The translations under genes and the position numbers were made by a program. Of a stretch of 64,000 bases of DNA, positions 36,712 through 45,572 are shown piece after piece. The DNA is from JBBRMW01 sp965246845. GTDB lineage: Bacteria; Chloroflexota; Anaerolineae; Aggregatilineales; UBA2796. How positions within the stretch are numbered: the stretch's first letter is position 1; every line of letters begins with the position of its first letter. The notes beneath the pieces are model-generated. The model worked only from the letters and a program-made list of their open reading frames with translations, did not search any database and was not told the origin of the DNA. The stretch lies in NCBI GenBank assembly GCA_965246845.1, contig CBDFFR010000008.1, forward strand, positions 372,001 to 436,000, read 5' to 3'.

Positions 36712-37232
36712 CGTTTCAAATCCGTGACGTTGCCATATAACCGCAACCATTCCAGCAGCGGTTCATAATGGTCTATATGATGATGCTCAACTGAACTTGT
36801 GAGGACATCTGCCAGCGAGTAACCATCCAGCCACGCATACCGCGCCTTATCGAACAGCATTGCTTCGGGAAACGCTTCACCGAGTTCAATCAGGTGTAGA
36901 AATCCGGTGCGCCAGTCTTCATGCACGCTCGACCACGTTTGATCAAGATGCTTCTCGTGAATCCATGCGTTGATTGAATCCACATCGTCAGCATTGGGGT
37001 CAAGACCTTCCGGCCATGTTGGAAAATGCGGTTTTGTGCCGTTCAACCCCGCTTCGAGCCGCGCGATTGAGCGCTGCTGCCACTCCCATAGATGCGCGAC
37101 GACATCTTTGATTGAGAGATCAGACGGCATACGGCGTGCGACGATTTGCGCTTCGTCCAACCCAATGAGGAGTGTCTCCCAGCGGTTGAACTCGTTGCGC
37201 ATCAAATCGAGGATTTGCTGTTTCTCGCTCAT
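36708..37232 (-). CDS. ClbS/DfsB-like four-helix bundle protein
   Basis: 174 residues. The start at 37232 (MSEKQQILDLMRNEFN) is preferred because family proteins begin there; an upstream extension to 37289 lies over a candidate operator. Conserved features: ERWETLLIGLDEAQIVAR-type first helix, LSIKDVVAHLWEWQQRSI, and a C-terminal segment with His residues (VEHHHIDHYEPLLEWLR). The family includes the DinB-like superfamily and ClbS, which deactivates the genotoxin colibactin. Whether this protein has that activity is unknown. Operon with the HEAT gene downstream (4-base overlap). Confidence 0.72.
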   Translation of the reverse strand: MSEKQQILDLMRNEFNRWETLLIGLDEAQIVARRMPSDLSIKDVVAHLWEWQQRSIARLEAGLNGTKPHFPTWPEGLDPNADDVDSINAWIHEKHLDQTWSSVHEDWRTGFLHLIELGEAFPEAMLFDKARYAWLDGYSLADVLTSSVEHHHIDHYEPLLEWLRLYGNVTDLKR

Positions 37233-37272
37233 TTCATCAAACCGATTGGCTTCTGTGAACAACATCATGAGG

Positions 37273-37299
37273 TTGGGCAATCTGCTCAAGGTGCGCTTT
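37273..37299. repeat. 27-bp element upstream of the ClbS-like gene (copy A)
   Basis: Matches 25 of 27 bases with 38250-38276. It contains TTGGGCA-ATC-TGCTCAA, an inverted repeat with one mismatch. It lies 41 bases upstream of the minus-strand start at 37232. Could be a regulator site common to this gene and the pot operon. Confidence 0.55.
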
Positions 37300-37472
37300 A
37301 CGGACCTCGCGCCAATGGCTGCGCCTGTCGGGGACCGGCTGCTTTCGTAGCGTAGACGAGTTAGAAGTATATGCTATTCGCAATCCGTTTGTAACTATCT
37401 TGTGATACAAAAGTAACTAGGACCAGTTTCCTACACTCCCTACCAATAGTATACTTTACTCATCGTTACCTC

Positions 37473-38120
37473 ATGTTCAGGATCAACATCGTGAAACACC
37501 TTCGCACCCTCATTGTACTCGTCGCCTTTTCAGCTAGTTTTGCTTTGATGCGCCCGGCACTGGCAAATCATCAGTGGGAGTTCGTTAGTTCAAGCTGCAA
37601 TGCCTCGTCCCACACATTTACGTTTACATCCCACAACGAAGGCGGAACATCTGCTTACGTCGGATGGAGTATATACGTGAACAACGTGTTCTTGCAGAGT
37701 TTTGCACCTTACAGCGATGGTCCAAATGTCCCCGCAGGTGATTATTCGTTCACGTTCAATAACCCTGCATTCGTAGAAGGTGCAAGCATCCGTGTACAGG
37801 AGTCGACCAGCATTACGACGACCTGCACACTTGCTCCTTACGAAGGTCCGGCACTTCCTCCTCCCGGACAACGCAACCTGATCCTTATGCTCACCGATCA
37901 TGCGCTGCTGGACAGTGCTGGTGGCAACTCAATCAACAAAGTGGTCAAGGCGTGCCAAACCGTGTTCGTGCTGCAAACGTCTGACGATGGGAAGTTTGGA
38001 CGCATCTTCTCGTTTGGCAATAGCAACACATGGATTTCACTGAATAACTATCGTGATGTTGCGGAAAACTACGGTCAACCCGGTGGCGAAGCTGTTTACG
38101 GCCCGTGTGTAGGTCGTTAG
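37473..38120 (+). CDS. secreted protein of unknown function
   Basis: 215 residues. Signal peptide (MFRINIVKHLRTLIVLVAFS, cleavage near ALANHQ). The mature part is Ser/Thr-rich and beta-rich (HTFTFTSHNEGGTSAYVGWS, DYSFTFNNPAFVEGASIRV) and ends GEAVYGPCVGR. Four Cys may pair. No family recognised. A TATACT -10 about 20 bases before the ATG implies a short leader and no ribosome binding site. An intrinsic terminator follows. Base composition is clearly lower in GC than its neighbours, a possible sign of recent acquisition. Confidence 0.6.
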   Translation: MFRINIVKHLRTLIVLVAFSASFALMRPALANHQWEFVSSSCNASSHTFTFTSHNEGGTSAYVGWSIYVNNVFLQSFAPYSDGPNVPAGDYSFTFNNPAFVEGASIRVQESTSITTTCTLAPYEGPALPPPGQRNLILMLTDHALLDSAGGNSINKVVKACQTVFVLQTSDDGKFGRIFSFGNSNTWISLNNYRDVAENYGQPGGEAVYGPCVGR

Positions 38121-38153
38121 GGATAATGCCAATCAGCAATATCTGAATGATAA

Positions 38154-38188
38154 GGGGGCTGGAGTAAATCCAGCCTCCTTTCGCTTTT
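38154..38188 (+). terminator. intrinsic terminator
   Basis: Ten-pair stem GGGGGCTGGA/TCCAGCCTCC around GTAAA, followed by TTTCGCTTTT. It ends the secreted-protein transcript (stop 38120). Confidence 0.8.
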
Positions 38189-38249
38189 ATTTCTGTGAGG
38201 CTGCCCAAAGCGCCCATATCGGGTATGCTCATTTTGCTGCGTTGCGACA

Positions 38250-38276
38250 TTGGGCAATCTGCTCAATGTGCGCCTT
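38250..38276. repeat. 27-bp element in the pot promoter (copy B)
   Basis: Same element as 37273-37299 (25 of 27 bases), with the TTGGGCA..TGCTCAA inverted repeat. It abuts and slightly overlaps the -35 box of the pot operon. Confidence 0.55.
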
Positions 38277-38302
38277 GCAGCACCCCCGATTTAGTCTATA
38301 AT
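38275..38302 (+). promoter_or_regulatory. promoter of the pot operon
   Basis: TTGCAG (38275-38280), 16-base spacer, TATAAT (38297-38302), 41 bases before the ATG of potB. The inverted repeat just upstream suggests regulation. Confidence 0.6.
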
Positions 38303-38343
38303 TTGTCTGAATTCACTTGCCTGACGGTGGAACCCCCTAAAAT

Positions 38344-39225
38344 ATGGCGGCAGTACAACCCGTTTCGTACAACGAGCGCCGACAGCGCTTGCAGGTTCGG
38401 CTGCTGGTTTGGCCGGCGGCATTCTGGCTGATATTGTTCTTCGTAGTTCCCTTTCTGGTCATCATCGCGTACAGCATCCTGACGCCTAGCCAGCGCTATC
38501 AGGCCGCTGCTCCGTTCACGCTGTTCAATTATCAGTATGTCGCGAAAGATATTTTCATCTCCGTGCTGGTGCGCAGCGTCGGCATGGCGATACTGGCGAC
38601 CCTGTTCTGCGTGGCGCTCGGCTATCCGTTGGCGTTTTTCATCGCGACTGCGCCGAAGCGCGTGCGGAATATTTTCCTGCTATTGGTGATCATCCCGTTC
38701 TGGACCAACTTTTTGATCCGCATCTATGCGTGGATTTTCATCATCCGCGATAACGGCTTGCTCGACTCGCTGGTGCGCGAAGTGTTGAAGTTGACTACGC
38801 AGCCGCTCGGCCTGATGTATACGCCCTTCGCGGTGTTCATCGTGCTGGTGTATGGCTATTTGCCGTTCATGACGCTGCCGATTTACACGAGCATCGAAAA
38901 GTACAATTTTCGGCTCACGGAGGCTGCAAACGACCTCGGTGCGAACGATTTGCGCGCTTTCCTGCGGATCATGCTCCCGGTGACGCTGCCCGGCGTGCTT
39001 GCCGGGAGCATCCTCGTCTTTATCCCGGCGCTCGGCTCGTTCGTCGTGCCGGATTTGGTTGGCGGGTCGGGGTTCGTCATGGTCGGCAACCAGATCACGA
39101 CGTTCAGCCAGAGCGCGACGGGTAAGACCTACGGCGCGGCGCTCTCGCTGGTGATGATGGTCGTCGTCGTCGTAGCGCTCGTGATTTACTTCCGTTACGG
39201 CGACCGCAACGCGGCGGCGATCTAG
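38344..39225 (+). CDS. potB: spermidine/putrescine ABC transporter permease PotB
   Basis: 293 residues, six transmembrane helices, inner membrane. The EAA loop that docks onto the ATPase is EAANDLGANDLRAFLRIMLPVTLPG. Other PotB features are FWTNFLIRIYAWIFIIRDNGLL and VPDLVGGSGFVMVGN. First gene of a four-gene operon in the order permease, permease, binding protein, ATPase (the Escherichia coli order is ABCD). The next gene starts 1 base after its stop. Relatives transport polyamines; iron or 2-aminoethylphosphonate homologues are less likely given PotD below. Confidence 0.93.
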   Translation: MAAVQPVSYNERRQRLQVRLLVWPAAFWLILFFVVPFLVIIAYSILTPSQRYQAAAPFTLFNYQYVAKDIFISVLVRSVGMAILATLFCVALGYPLAFFIATAPKRVRNIFLLLVIIPFWTNFLIRIYAWIFIIRDNGLLDSLVREVLKLTTQPLGLMYTPFAVFIVLVYGYLPFMTLPIYTSIEKYNFRLTEAANDLGANDLRAFLRIMLPVTLPGVLAGSILVFIPALGSFVVPDLVGGSGFVMVGNQITTFSQSATGKTYGAALSLVMMVVVVVALVIYFRYGDRNAAAI

Positions 39226-39226
39226 C

Positions 39227-40156
39227 ATGGCGATCCTCTCAAACGCGGAAGGTCTGAGCGTCAACGCGGCGCAATTGCGCGGCGATCTGGCAATTCGCCG
39301 GACCGGGCGCACCATTCGCCGGATTACGCCGTTCGTCTGCTATGGCTTTTTATGGCTGCCAATCCTGATCCTGATCGTGTTTTCGTTCAATTCGTCGCGG
39401 ACCAACGCGGTATGGCAGGGCTTCACGCTGGATTGGTATCGCGCGCTATTCGGACTCGGCATCGACAACGTAGATGGTGTGCGGACCGAAGCGCGGTTCA
39501 GCACGCGCGGCCTGCTCGACGCGGTGAACGCGAGCATTACAGTGGCGGTCGCGACCACGATCATTGCGACCTTTTTGGGGACGTGCATCGCAATCGGTCT
39601 TGAGCGCTATCGCTTTCGCGGGAGGCGCTTGATTGACCTGATCGTGTATCTGCCGGTGGTCATCCCCGAAATCACGATGGGGCTGTCGCTCCAGCTTTTC
39701 TTCTCCGCGACCTTTCGCGCCGCATCCAGCGCTTCCAGCGGCGCGATCAACCCCACCTTTGGCTTGCTCACGGTGATTATCGGGCATGTCGTGTTTTGCC
39801 TGCCGTTCGTCTCGATCACGGTGCGCGCCCGCCTCGCGGGGATGAGCAAATCCATCGAGGAAGCGGCGCGTGACCTCGGCGCGAATGAGTGGCAGGTCAT
39901 GCGCCGCGTCACGCTCCCGCTCATAGCGCCGGGCATCGTTGCGGGCGCGCTGCTCGCCATGACGCTCTCGCTGGATGATTACGTTGTGACGTTCTTCGTC
40001 AATGGCACAGGCGGGACCACACTCCCGATCTATGTATTCAGCCTGATCAAATTTGCCGTCAACCCCAGCATCAACGCACTCTCCACCATCATCGTCATCG
40101 TTTCGATGAGTCTGGTGCTGCTTTCCCTCGTCTTGCAGCGTTCGCGTGCGGATTGA
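39227..40156 (+). CDS. potC: spermidine/putrescine ABC transporter permease PotC
   Basis: 309 residues, six transmembrane helices after an N-terminal extension of about 35 residues. The EAA loop is EEAARDLGANEWQVMRRVTLPLIAPG. Also typical: WLPILILIVFSFNSSRTNAVWQG, YLPVVIPEITMGLSL and SLDDYVVTFFVNGTGGTTLPI. It starts at 39227, 1 base after the stop of potB, so the two are translationally linked. Second half of the membrane pore. Confidence 0.93.
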   Translation: MAILSNAEGLSVNAAQLRGDLAIRRTGRTIRRITPFVCYGFLWLPILILIVFSFNSSRTNAVWQGFTLDWYRALFGLGIDNVDGVRTEARFSTRGLLDAVNASITVAVATTIIATFLGTCIAIGLERYRFRGRRLIDLIVYLPVVIPEITMGLSLQLFFSATFRAASSASSGAINPTFGLLTVIIGHVVFCLPFVSITVRARLAGMSKSIEEAARDLGANEWQVMRRVTLPLIAPGIVAGALLAMTLSLDDYVVTFFVNGTGGTTLPIYVFSLIKFAVNPSINALSTIIVIVSMSLVLLSLVLQRSRAD

Positions 40157-40203
40157 TCGCGCACGAGCGTACAGGAAAGTTTACCCGTACTATGGAGAAT
40201 CAG

Positions 40204-41376
40204 ATGTCCCAAAAGCGTTTTGCATTGCTCAGTCTGGCGGTGGCGATGCTCGCCGCCCTGATGTTCAGCAGCGTCGCGCGCCCTGCCACTGCACAGAGCG
40301 GAACCCCCGCCGCAACCAGCGCAGGCACGGCAGCAGCCGCGCAGTCCACCCCCGTTGCGACCCTGCCCTTCGTGAATGGCAAGCCGCAGGAACTCAAGAT
40401 TTACAACTTCACGACCTATATTGCCGATGACACCATCGCCAACTTCGAGAAGCTATACAACGTCAAAATCACGTATGACACGTTCGGCAAGGCCGACGAG
40501 ATGTACGCGAAGTTGCAGGCGGGCAACCCCGGTTACGATGTCGTGATCGCCCCCGATTACATGGTGACGCAGCTTTCCGGGCTGGATTTGCTGCTCCCGC
40601 TCGATTTCAACCATATCCCGAACTTCGGCAAGAACGCAAGCGTGGCATTCAAGAACCCGGCCTATGATCCGGGCAACAAGTTCAGCGTCGCCTACCAATG
40701 GGGGACGATGGGCATTGGCTACAACACGGCGAAGGTCGCCAAGCCGATCACCGGGATCGCAGACCTCTTCGACCCGGCGACCTATGGCGGCCAGAAGAAG
40801 CGTACTGCGCTGCTCAACTCCAGCCGTGAAACGATTGCCCTGATCCTGATTTACCTCGGCCTCGATGCGAACACGACCAATAAGGCCGACCTCGATAAGG
40901 TACGTGACTACCTGCTCAAGAACAAGGACTCTATCGCCGCCTTCCATAACGACGACGGACAGACGATCCTCGCGCAGGGGTCCATCGATGCCGTGATGGA
41001 GTGGTCGGGCGATATGTTCCAGGTGATGGCCGAAAAGGGCAATGAGAATCTTGCCTATGTCGTGCCGAAGGAAGGCACGTTCCGCTGGACCGACAACATG
41101 GTGATCCCGAAGGGCGCAGGCAATAAGGCGCTTGCCGAACTGTTCATCAACTATGTGTACGACGCCGCGGTCGGCGCGAGCATCGCCAATTACACACAGT
41201 ATGGAAGTCCGAACCAGGCCGCCATCGATATGAAGCTGATCGATGATGCGCTGCTCTCCAACCCGGCGGTTTACCCGGCCAACTTCGACAAGCTAGTCGT
41301 CCTCAAGGACCTCGGCGACGCGGCCACGATTTACGACCAGACGTGGGCGGAGATCGTCGCGGGCGTCGGAAACTAG
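40204..41376 (+). CDS. potD: polyamine-binding protein PotD
   Basis: 390 residues, exported. The start at 40204 has GGAG about 6 bases upstream and a signal peptide (MSQKRFALLSLAVAMLAALM, cleavage near ATAQS). A Thr/Ala linker follows. The family-2 periplasmic binding fold has LKIYNFTTYIADDTIANFEK, MYAKLQAGNPGYDVVIAPDY, VAYQWGTMGIGYNT and EWSGDMFQVMAEKG. Acidic residues expected to bind polyamine amines are in IADDTI and FTWTDN-like FRWTDNMVIP. Binds spermidine or putrescine and delivers it to PotBC. In a Gram-variable lineage it may be tethered; no lipobox is seen. Confidence 0.9.
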   Translation: MSQKRFALLSLAVAMLAALMFSSVARPATAQSGTPAATSAGTAAAAQSTPVATLPFVNGKPQELKIYNFTTYIADDTIANFEKLYNVKITYDTFGKADEMYAKLQAGNPGYDVVIAPDYMVTQLSGLDLLLPLDFNHIPNFGKNASVAFKNPAYDPGNKFSVAYQWGTMGIGYNTAKVAKPITGIADLFDPATYGGQKKRTALLNSSRETIALILIYLGLDANTTNKADLDKVRDYLLKNKDSIAAFHNDDGQTILAQGSIDAVMEWSGDMFQVMAEKGNENLAYVVPKEGTFRWTDNMVIPKGAGNKALAELFINYVYDAAVGASIANYTQYGSPNQAAIDMKLIDDALLSNPAVYPANFDKLVVLKDLGDAATIYDQTWAEIVAGVGN

Positions 41377-41549
41377 GTATGTCCGTTTGCCCTGCGTGGT
41401 TCGCCGCGCGGGGCTGACGCCACCGCGCTATTACGGTCCGGCTTTGCGAACGTTACGCGCACCAGATCGTAGTAGCCCGGTCCATTCATGGCCGGGCGGT
41501 GAAATCCGTGCCAATTTTTCAACTTCACGTTTTCGACACAGGACCCGCG

Positions 41550-42659
41550 ATGCCCACCACTCCTGATATTCAACTGATCGATGTCAATAAGCAGTTTCCG
41601 GCCCGACGCAACGAAGTACCGACAATGGCCGTCGAGAATGTAAATATGGTCATCGAGGACGGCGAGTTTTTTTCCATGCTGGGACCTTCCGGGTGTGGCA
41701 AGACGACGACGTTGCGCATGATTGCGGGCTTCGAGGAGCCGACCAGCGGCAAAATTATGATCGAGGGTCGGGATATGGTCGGCATCCCGCCGTTTCATCG
41801 CCCGGTAAATACTGTTTTTCAGGATTACGCGCTTTTTCCGCATATGACGGTCGGTAAAAATGTCGCCTTTGGGCTGGAAATGGATCGCCGCCCGCGCGCG
41901 GAGATAGAGCAGCGCGTACATGAAGCGCTCGCGATGGTGCGGCTGCCGAACCTCGATGCACGCCTGCCCAAGCAGCTTTCGGGCGGGCAGCAGCAGCGCG
42001 TCGCACTGGCGCGGGCGCTCGTCAAGCGGCCTCGCGTGTTGCTGCTGGATGAGCCGCTCGGTGCGCTCGATCTCAAACTGCGCAAGCAGCTCCAGCTTGA
42101 ACTCAAGCAGTTGCAGCGCAGCCTCGGTATTACCTTTATTTATGTGACGCACGATCAGGAAGAAGCGCTCACGATGAGCGACCGGATCGCAGTCATGGAC
42201 AAGGGGCATGTCCTGCAGATCGGTGGTCCGCAGGAAATTTACGACCGTCCGACCACGCGCTTCGTCGCGGATTTCATCGGCGAGACCAATTTCATGCCCG
42301 CGACCGTGCAGGAAATTCACGGCGAGGAAGTGACCGTTCTCATCGATGGGCGCTACCCGCTGCGCGTCAGCGTCCATGACCATACGGTAACGCAAGGTAT
42401 GAAGGCCACAATCGCGCTGCGCCCGGAAAAAATCGATGTGTATCTGGCCGATCAGGAGTATCCGAATAGCCTACCGGGGGTCATCAAGCAGGCGATTTTT
42501 GTGGGAACGGATATGCGTTATCTGATTACGGTGACGGAAAACGTCGAAGTCGTGGTCCGCGAACAGAATGGTCTCACGGAGCGCCCGGAGCAATTCCCGC
42601 CGGGGGTCGCGGTGCGCTTGCAATGTTCATCGCAGCAGGCGTTGATTTTGACGGAGTAG
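41550..42659 (+). CDS. potA: spermidine/putrescine ABC transporter ATPase PotA
   Basis: 369 residues, cytosolic face of the membrane. The start at 41550 has AGGA upstream; the frame begins 17 codons earlier without a site. Walker A LGPSGCGKTTT, Q-loop NTVFQDYALFPHMTV, signature LSGGQQQRVALARAL, Walker B VLLLDEPLGALD, switch His in YVTHDQEEA. The C-terminal TOBE domain (from about 245) begins DFIGETNFMPATV. ATP hydrolysis drives polyamine import. The gap of 173 bases after potD contains a GCCCGG/CCGGGC hairpin (41474-41497) without a T-run, which may tune expression. Confidence 0.93.
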   Translation: MPTTPDIQLIDVNKQFPARRNEVPTMAVENVNMVIEDGEFFSMLGPSGCGKTTTLRMIAGFEEPTSGKIMIEGRDMVGIPPFHRPVNTVFQDYALFPHMTVGKNVAFGLEMDRRPRAEIEQRVHEALAMVRLPNLDARLPKQLSGGQQQRVALARALVKRPRVLLLDEPLGALDLKLRKQLQLELKQLQRSLGITFIYVTHDQEEALTMSDRIAVMDKGHVLQIGGPQEIYDRPTTRFVADFIGETNFMPATVQEIHGEEVTVLIDGRYPLRVSVHDHTVTQGMKATIALRPEKIDVYLADQEYPNSLPGVIKQAIFVGTDMRYLITVTENVEVVVREQNGLTERPEQFPPGVAVRLQCSSQQALILTE

Positions 42660-42804
42660 CCGCTCACTTTGATTTCGAGCGCATTGCTATAGCGGCTTGC
42701 GCTCTGCTGCTAACGGCGGGTATCCGCTTCATGCCCGGTTCTTCGCTGATGTAGCGTTCGCGCCAACCGTACTGTGCAATCACGTGGGTGCCCCCGGCCC
42801 CAGC

Positions 42805-43635
42805 TCAGGGCTGCGGTGTGGCGGTCGGGGTGAGCGCGTCGATTTGCTGAACGAGCGCTGTTAGCGTGATGACCAGCGGGTGCAGCGTCGGGGTAATCGT
42901 CGCGGTGGGGATGTTCTTTGTTTTCACGACAAGCGTATCCAGCATCGCGCGCATCGTCCTCGCAATAGCCGGGTCCGATCCGATGTGCGACTGTGTTTGT
43001 ACATAGACGATGCGCTTGCCGCCGTCTGTTTCCGCAGCATAGAGAGTGATTTCAGAGGGCTTGTTATATTCACTACCAGCAGTTTGCACAGTCAATATCA
43101 GGGCATCAAGCCGCCCCAGTTTTCCCGGAGTGACGTTTCCAAATTTTGGCGAAGAGGGATTATTGGCCTGGGTATTGCTGGTTTTGATGATATTGAGTGC
43201 TTCAACGAGCGTTTTGGCTTTTCCAGATGGATCGATCTCGCTATAGAATTCGTCCGTGTTTATAAACGAGATTTGTATCACCGCTTCCGGGTCCGCCTCT
43301 TCTCCTATGCGAAAGGTGAAGCTATACGGGGTATATTCGTTCGGAACGGGCAGCACCCAACCGGGCGGGACCTTCATTTCGAGAATATCCGATGGTGCTT
43401 TGTAGAGCGTTGCCTTGCCCATATCGAATGCGGAAGCGCTGATTGGGCGCGCGGTCGGCGTGCGGGGCTGCGATGTGGCGGCGCGGGGTTGTGGGGCAGG
43501 TGGAGTTATCAGAAAATTCAGCGAAAGATGATTTTGCGCTGGCGGCGCGGCAGCGGAGATCGTCGCGCTCGCGGCGAGTGCAATGAAGAGAAGCGGGAGC
43601 ATCAATAGAGAAAAACGGCGAATGATTTTGCGCAT
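42805..43635 (-). CDS. secreted protein of unknown function
   Basis: 276 residues. The start at 43635 has GGAGG 8 bases upstream, giving MRKIIRRFSLLMLPLLFIAL as signal peptide (cleavage near ATISAAA). A Pro/Thr-rich linker (PPAPQPRAATSQPRTPTARP) leads to a single domain with MKVPPGWVLPVPNEYTPYSF and IQISFINTDEFYSEIDPSGK. This is the same kind of opening (PxGW) seen in PsbP-like secreted modules, so it may be a distant relative of the broken gene at 10467-11729. The C-terminus is again Thr/Pro-rich. Monocistronic and convergent with potA. Confidence 0.65.
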   Translation of the reverse strand: MRKIIRRFSLLMLPLLFIALAASATISAAAPPAQNHLSLNFLITPPAPQPRAATSQPRTPTARPISASAFDMGKATLYKAPSDILEMKVPPGWVLPVPNEYTPYSFTFRIGEEADPEAVIQISFINTDEFYSEIDPSGKAKTLVEALNIIKTSNTQANNPSSPKFGNVTPGKLGRLDALILTVQTAGSEYNKPSEITLYAAETDGGKRIVYVQTQSHIGSDPAIARTMRAMLDTLVVKTKNIPTATITPTLHPLVITLTALVQQIDALTPTATPQP

Positions 43636-43750
43636 GACGCTGGCCTCCATCTTATTCTTTTTGACTACAACGAATTATACGCACAGATGTTAAGCAATGA
43701 ATCCAACGCACAAGGAATGCCGAAAATGGCATCCCAACAGTTGCGCAACA

Positions 43751-45421
43751 CTATTGCACGATTTTTTGTGCGACCAGCCAATCATAAATCAAGCCTGCGG
43801 TGATCTCGTGACCGCGCGCGTTGAAATGTCCGTCTTCGGGGATGAAAATCAGGTTATAGACTTGTGTGCCTTCCTGCGAGGCGACCTGCTCAAAGGTCGG
43901 GCGGGTACGGATCAGCACCGCGCCGCTCCCGGTGAGGATGCCCGCGAGTTTCTGATCCGGCAGGTCAGGGCCCCATTGCCAGCCGCGCACCTGCTCCGGG
44001 AACCATCCCGCGACGTTTTGAATCATCTCTGCACCGATGAAAATAGAGGCGACCGCGAACGCGCTCCCGTTCGCTTTGGTTGCGCTCGCGAAATGCGTGA
44101 GCGCCCATGCCGTGCGCCGCCAACCTTCCGCGTAGCCTTCGACTTCGGGCTGTTTGACGTATATATAGAACTGCGGATGCACGCGCGTCAGCACGCCGCC
44201 GGGCGTGACGATACGGGCGGGCGGATCGAAGGCGCGCACGAGCAGCCGCGCGGTGTTCAGGCCTTGCAGCAGCGGCGGGAGCGCGTTGTAGAGACGGCGC
44301 GCAGTGTTTGGCGGCAATGCTTGCTGGTTGGTATCGACAAGGCGCACCGTGTCGCCCTCGAAAACATAATCGAAGTTGGTGTTGTTGATACCGGGGTAGA
44401 AAAACGCCGGATCGTTATCCGCGACGTCGTTGATATAGAACATCAGCAGCACCAGATCGGCGTGATATTTTATGCCTTCGGCCTGATAGTAGATGTATTC
44501 CTGAAGCGTCCCCCACCCGACACGACCCATCGCCACGACCTCGAAACGGCGCTTATCCGTATTTTTCTGCGCAAGCTGTTTGATCAATCGCGCGTAAAAG
44601 GTCTGCTCATAATCGACCTGCACGGCTTCCACGAACGAGTCGCCGATGATCAGGATACGGTACACATCGTCGGGCTTTTCGTAGGTAGCCTCCGGTCCAC
44701 GATAGCCTTTGCCGTTGAATTCCGGGTGGGTATCGTAGACGAGCGAGCCATCTTGCGCATACATATAGGCGTGCGCTTTAGAGTTCACGCGCGGACCGTA
44801 GCCCGTCAGGTTGCTCCATGCCGCCTGTCCACCATCCGTCAGGAAATCGACCTGCCCGTACCCCGCTGCCGGACGGTTTGGCGTGGGCGTGACGGACGGT
44901 TCTGCGCCTTCGCGGGTTGAGGTCGGCGCGAGGGTTGGCGGAACAGTCGGAAGTTGTTCGGTTGGTGCGGCGCGAGTCGGTGTGAATGTGGCTGGCGGCG
45001 CAGGGGTCGGGCTGGACAGCGAGGCCGCTTTTGCTTCACTGCGACTGATTAACAGACCCGCGCCAATCTCCGCGAGGATAAACGCGACCATGACCCCAAA
45101 CCCGACCGCCGCGAGTTTCGCCGCCGCGTTTGGCTGTCGATAGATCGCACCCACGCCGAAAAGCAGCACGATGGTCACGAGATATAAAGCGCTCCAGCCG
45201 CCTGCATTTGCGATGAGCAGCGCCGCGCCACTAATGACGATGAACGCGAACAGGCGTGGCAGGGCGGGAATCCGTTTCGCAAACGCAGTGATGATCACCG
45301 CCGCGAACAGGCCGATTGTCCAAACAGTCGCGCCGATCAAAACCGAATTTATCCAAAAAGCGGGGATGCAAATAAATAGTGCGAACAGCACACGGAATAG
45401 ATCAGAAGGGTGTCGCTTCAC
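43751..45421 (-). CDS. membrane-anchored SGNH/GDSL hydrolase
   Basis: 556 residues, GTG start at 45421. Four or five N-terminal transmembrane helices (residues 8-128), then a Thr/Pro linker (140-180), then the catalytic domain outside the cell. Block I is ILIIGDSFVEAVQV (nucleophile Ser), the Asn block is LMFYINDVADND, and the catalytic Asp/His are EDGHFNARGHE near the C-terminus. SGNH enzymes of this membrane type act as O-acyl esterases or transferases on cell-surface glycans. The substrate is not known. A weak hairpin (GGAATGCC/GGCATCCC, 43714-43735) lies beyond its stop. Confidence 0.85.
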   Translation of the reverse strand: MKRHPSDLFRVLFALFICIPAFWINSVLIGATVWTIGLFAAVIITAFAKRIPALPRLFAFIVISGAALLIANAGGWSALYLVTIVLLFGVGAIYRQPNAAAKLAAVGFGVMVAFILAEIGAGLLISRSEAKAASLSSPTPAPPATFTPTRAAPTEQLPTVPPTLAPTSTREGAEPSVTPTPNRPAAGYGQVDFLTDGGQAAWSNLTGYGPRVNSKAHAYMYAQDGSLVYDTHPEFNGKGYRGPEATYEKPDDVYRILIIGDSFVEAVQVDYEQTFYARLIKQLAQKNTDKRRFEVVAMGRVGWGTLQEYIYYQAEGIKYHADLVLLMFYINDVADNDPAFFYPGINNTNFDYVFEGDTVRLVDTNQQALPPNTARRLYNALPPLLQGLNTARLLVRAFDPPARIVTPGGVLTRVHPQFYIYVKQPEVEGYAEGWRRTAWALTHFASATKANGSAFAVASIFIGAEMIQNVAGWFPEQVRGWQWGPDLPDQKLAGILTGSGAVLIRTRPTFEQVASQEGTQVYNLIFIPEDGHFNARGHEITAGLIYDWLVAQKIVQ

Positions 45422-45478
45422 AGGCCAATTTCATCGTAAAATGGACGGATTAGAAGTGTATCACACGGACAAGAGCGC

Positions 45479-45556
45479 ATGACCATACGCAAGGCAATTC
45501 CCGACGAAGCCGATCTATTGAATGAACTGTTTTATCGCTCCAATTTCAAATGTTGA
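45479..45556 (+). pseudogene. truncated GNAT acetyltransferase, N-terminal remnant
   Basis: A 25-codon frame, MTIRKAIPDEADLLNELFYR.., reads exactly like the first strand and helix of a GNAT N-acetyltransferase and then stops at TGA. Nothing downstream continues the fold before the pnp terminator, so the rest of the gene has been lost. A short real peptide is less likely. Confidence 0.6.
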
Positions 45557-45572
45557 ATACCATTGAAAAGAC

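Noticed and set aside
41474..41497. intrinsic terminator between potD and potA
   Set aside because: The GCCCGG/CCGGGC hairpin has a 12-base loop and no T-run; potA belongs with the operon.
42660..42804. minus-strand frame with QYGWRERYISEEPG between potA and the secreted protein
   Set aside because: Only 39 codons from a GTG with no ribosome binding site; no family match that I recognise. Treated as intergenic.
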